From contig CM057133.1 in assembly GCA_029964075.1 (NCBI GenBank), positions 14,656,699 through 14,720,698 of the forward strand: a stretch of 64,000 bases of DNA, in the 5' to 3' direction. Below are positions 60,472-64,000 of the stretch, piece by piece. The stretch comes from Patiria pectinifera. Taxonomy: Eukaryota; Echinodermata; Asteroidea; Valvatida; Asterinidae. The notes beneath the pieces are model-generated. The model made no database searches. It was not told where the DNA came from and saw only the letters and a list, made by a program, of their open reading frames with translations. The position numbers were made by a program, and so were the translations under genes. Positions within the stretch are counted from its first letter, which is position 1; every line of letters begins with the position of its first letter.

Positions 60472-60930
60472 CAAAACAGTTGTGCAAGCAGATATCCTTT
60501 AATTTCTCAAAAACTACTTAACTTGAGTATTTCATCGTGGAAAACTCTTGTGTATTTCCAGTAAAAATGCAATGGAAATCCGTTCATGCAAACCAGAGAT
60601 CTAATAGATTATAAAAGGGTTTTTTTCACCCGTTCCAATGGGATGGGGTTTACGCAGTTAACTTAATTAACATCAGAGTGAAAAGGTCCATGACAATCTG
60701 ATGCACTGATATCACTAACTGTGTAAATCCCCATGGGAATGGGTGGAAAAACCCATAGCCTTTTACAATCTGTTAGATCTCTGGTTTGCATGAACGGATT
60801 TCCATGGCATTTTCACTGATTATACACAAGAGTATAATTAATATGCTCCATCGAGATGAAACACTCATGTTGAGTAGTTTTTGAGAAATTAAAGGATATC
60901 TGCTTGCACAATTTTTTGGGGGACACCATG
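60472..60930. mobile_element. Tc1/mariner-like foldback MITE
   Basis: Left 'agagtgtccccaaaac' and right (reversed) 'catggtgtcccccaaaa', each next to TA (60470-60471, 60931-60932), as expected for Tc1/mariner. Arms of roughly 200 bp include 'tgtgcaagcagatatccttt' and 'tcatgcaaaccagagatct' and their complements. No transposase frame in 459 bp. Confidence 0.85.
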
Positions 60931-62021
60931 TACAACGAACGCCGTCGCTACTTGTTTAGTGCATGCTTGCTGAAGCACAATTAGAAGTTCTGTATTTTTC
61001 ATTTGCAGAAGTTGGCGCCATACGGATGACACAAAGTTATGCGCCAAGGTCGAAAGTGACGTTGTAAAATGACTACCAGGCGAGACGTAAGTATTAAGCC
61101 TGGTACACATTGACTAATACATTGAAATTGAATTAAGCACAAATTATTTCCTATAAGCAAAATGGTTTTGCCACCAAAGTCTATGTCTGATTCCAAGCTG
61201 ATTTTCGTTTAACACCTAAGATTGACTGAGCAATAATTTCTGGTCATCACATCATTGGGCCATGATGAGTTACTGCTGGATGGTAAAAGTCTGAAATTAA
61301 GATGAGATGGAAACCACAAAACCCAGAACAGACTTTGAGATGCTTATAAGCGAGGGTCTTTAATTTAATGTCCCAGACCTCCGAGGAAGCCTTCATGTCG
61401 ACCAGCTGCGAATGTATTAGGTAAAGATTGAATTACCCATATCGATTTGGGTGAGATTGGAACGTTGCCCGCGATCGTTATGCATTCAAGATTTTCCAGG
61501 CAATGATGGAGAATACATGTTGCCCAAGGCGTCAATGTGAACCTTCATCACACTTGGAAAATGATCCTCTGATGAAGGAAACATCTACGTTTTTTTTTTT
61601 CAATTACCGGCCATCCGAGCGCGACTGATTAACGTCTATACTCACCATCATGACGAACTTAGAGTGGTGAAAACGGTAGACTCCCGTCGTTGTTTCCAGA
61701 GGAAGATGAGATAAACTGCACAGCTAGCTACACAAGATACCTTTTGAGTGCAAGATGAATGACGCCAAATGATCCGTGGAGAGCTACAGAGTGTTGCGAT
61801 CTCGCACCGGCACTCGCATCGGACGAGAGAGTTCTAGTTGCGCAAGCCCCTACCTGTCAAACGCCGAGCATTGAAGTCTTCCCACTTTGCGGAAGTTCAC
61901 GCTAATAAATCGTGCTCGGGCGATCGTGCCGTTTTTGTGTCCGACGAAACTCGACAATGACGTGACTGGGTAAACCCCCTGGCAATAACCTCGATTATTT
62001 CACTGATGACTTTTTTTTTAG

Positions 62022-62221
62022 TCATCGCACTGAGTAACTTCCATTGTCACGATCACAACCACGGAGCATGGTTGGCTGCACGAATACCATTGCATTCACG
62101 TCAAGTGGATAGTACGGTCTCCGGCTTACGCCGTGCACGGCATGTGATGCTTTGGGAAGACGGGGAACAGACGGAGCTTGCAACCGTGTTTTTAGATGGG
62201 AAAACCCTGGTTGTTCGGTGA
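62022..62221 (+). CDS. Candidate terminal exon of unknown gene
   Basis: After a T-rich stretch and AG (62020-62021) the plus strand is open for about 66 codons to TGA (62219-62221). It contains 'HVMLWEDGEQTELATVFLDG' and ends 'KTLVVR'. The composition looks like a soluble protein end. It has a good acceptor, but no upstream exon was found and I recognise no family. It could be chance. Confidence 0.25.
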
Positions 62222-63940
62222 TGCCTGCAATAGATCTGATTCACACCGGAACAGCGTCTATTGTAGTAGCTTTCAGTAGTTCATTTATATTCCGCTGTTA
62301 AGAAAGTCCCCGTGTTTCCTCAATTTTGTCTCTAGTTTCCACAGCCACATAGGCCTACTGGTGTTCATATGGTACGACATTTTTGCGATGTCAGTCGCAA
62401 TTTCAGTTTAGATAAGGTCTAAATAAACGGTTTTGTGTGGGCTGCTGAGAGCAAGTCGTGGGCGGAGGCGCGAGTTAAGATCACCCCACTTGAACTTCAA
62501 ATTCTGTCAGATTTTATTGAGTAGAAAATCTGTTTCATCAAAATAAGTTATCGGAAACATAAGAGAAACAAGCCTTAATGGTTTACAGGCAGCATTTGGA
62601 TGCTTGGAAACAAACAAGTGCGTGCCATTTCAGTGATATACTTCTGTTGCTGGGCTACGAAGTTCGAATTAATACCATTTTAAGACGCCCTCGGACGTGG
62701 AAACTGTCTTGACGGCTGTTTCATGGTCATGAGCATCTGCATCGTTTAAAAACAGAACATACAACTACCCAAAGGCCAGAACGAAAAACAGATTCAGTAT
62801 TGATTTCCAGAAAGAAAAAAATGCTACCGTATCAAATATTGCACTCGCAAAAATGACGCTCTCAAAATGAAGACATTTAGATATTTTGTTTATTAAATTT
62901 TGATCGCATTTCGTGTGAATTGTGGACACATGCACCAAATCTGTTATCTTTTTCTTTGATTGAATTGTGAAACATAAGGGTTCTGAATACATAAGCAGAT
63001 TCTATACTTGGAATGTTGAACCGGATTACACTTTCAAGTGCGCCGCTTGATTTTGTAAAATTAATTGTCCTTATATTAAAGAAAATCGAGGAGAGAGTGA
63101 AAACAAAATCGACGTTTAATCAGCGCAAGACTAGACGTGGCGAGAATTCATCAACCTCCACGTACATTCTTGCGAGCTCTTTCCTCTCAAACTAACCGGG
63201 CTATACAGGCCTCGGTAAACGGACATTACAAACACCAAGCCCCCCCCCCCCCCAACAAAAAAAAACAGACTTATTAATTGCGAGGTCCTGGCAGCAACAA
63301 GTGTGTAATATATCACTCGTCGCATAGAGCATTGTTGCATGCACGATTTCGCTGCAGGGCGGGAAAACAAACTGAGAGAGCTTTTCCATGTACGGGGAGA
63401 ATGAGTTCCGTCCTGTCCAAATAATTTCTCCTCGCATTAATTAATGCTGTTGTGCTGAGATGACATTACCATAGCAGCATTGTGGGTGTTGACACGCATA
63501 CTTTCTTTTATACGCGGACCACATAAAATGACTGGATTCTATGAAATTCGTGCACCGCTTTTAATAATACACTAGATAGCCTTCCATTTATCACCCACAA
63601 AAATGACAGCTTTTTACTGGTTTTAACGGTTGAAACAAGATCATGAATGCATTTTTATGTTGGTGTTTTTCCTATTTCAGTCATAGGCATAAATAGACAT
63701 CCATTTGGACTATTCCTATTATAGCGGTGCGGGCATTGCGGTTTAATGGAGATTTTAAAATGAGATTTTTTTTAAGGGGATTTTCCCCACGTTAATCTTT
63801 TGTGTCGTTTGCGAGAATTGTCCTGTTGGTTTGCTCCGGCATTTCGAATACGCATCCATGATTTTGGACAATAGAAACATCCTTTTGAGATAATGCCATC
63901 AGTTCACGTGTGGTCGATCCAATGTTTAAAGAAGGCTGTA

Positions 63941-64000
63941 CAGGGTGAGTAAAAAAAACGAAACCCAAATGTCGGGACTAATGTTTTATTGAAGTTCTGC
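63941..64000 (+). mobile_element. Possible mariner-type MITE end, cut by the window
   Basis: 'cagggtgagtaaaaaaaacg' directly after TA is a common Tc1/mariner-type terminus. A related end in opposite orientation ('tttttggggtcaccctgta') lies at 41612-41630. Too short to confirm. Confidence 0.3.

Larger units (their letters stand above)
60933..64000. other. Region without a recognised gene at the window end
   Basis: Only one weak exon candidate (62022-62221) is listed. Near 61600-61950 the sequence is more GC- and CpG-rich than around it, as near a promoter or first exon. A donor-like site on the minus strand (ATGATG|GTGAGT, exon edge 61646) lies there. Confidence 0.4.

Overview
The window looks like nuclear DNA of a marine invertebrate deuterostome, most likely an echinoderm or a close relative. 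This is an inference. It rests on intron-rich genes with GT..AG junctions, a Polycomb PCGF1 orthologue, a class B1 peptide-hormone-type receptor, a somatomedin-B/7TM receptor, an extracellular carbonic-anhydrase fold, an AT-rich background and very many short inverted-repeat elements and tRNA-derived SINEs. No species can be named from the sequence alone. I saw no bacterial operon, CRISPR array, rRNA gene, or LTR, Polinton or other virus-like element.

Four genes can be assembled exon by exon with consistent splice phases. (1) PCGF1, minus strand, 7942 to 2937: RING plus RAWUL Polycomb subunit, with the 5' exon not found. (2) A secreted carbonic anhydrase homologue, plus strand, 15084-21883, 285 aa. 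It has lost the proton-shuttle His, two of three zinc His and Thr199, so it should be catalytically dead. (3) An SMB-domain secretin/adhesion-like 7TM receptor, plus strand, 24579-29410, 902 aa, with a TATA box and a close poly(A) signal. (4) A class B1-type 7TM receptor, minus strand, 45655 to 35835, eleven coding exons, 490 aa. Its ectodomain and TM3/ECL2 lack both partners of two normally conserved disulfides. The genes work in unrelated processes (chromatin silencing, extracellular matrix or biomineral protein, two surface receptors) and share no operon-like logic.

Between and inside the genes lies a dense mosaic of repeats. It includes tRNA-derived SINEs of two families, two hAT-type MITEs with 8-bp target duplications, a 747-bp inverted-repeat element with a 9-bp duplication, two neighbouring TAAGGCC-ended MITEs, a Tc1/mariner-like MITE, and LINE 3' ends. 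There are also three tandem arrays inside introns, two elements whose ends are tandem arrays in inverted orientation (30.05-30.42 kb and 48.16-48.86 kb), and a tandem 1.35-1.5-kb repeat at 52.5-55.4 kb that ends in variable-stem hairpins.

The most unusual signals are: a foldback repeat family whose centre three times keeps a hammerhead-ribozyme-like core; the inverted-array element with a four-unit higher-order repeat; the hairpin series with a constant outer and variable inner stem; the dead carbonic anhydrase; and the paired disulfide losses in the class B1 receptor. From about 45.8 to 64 kb I recognise no complete gene, only repeats and one weak exon candidate.
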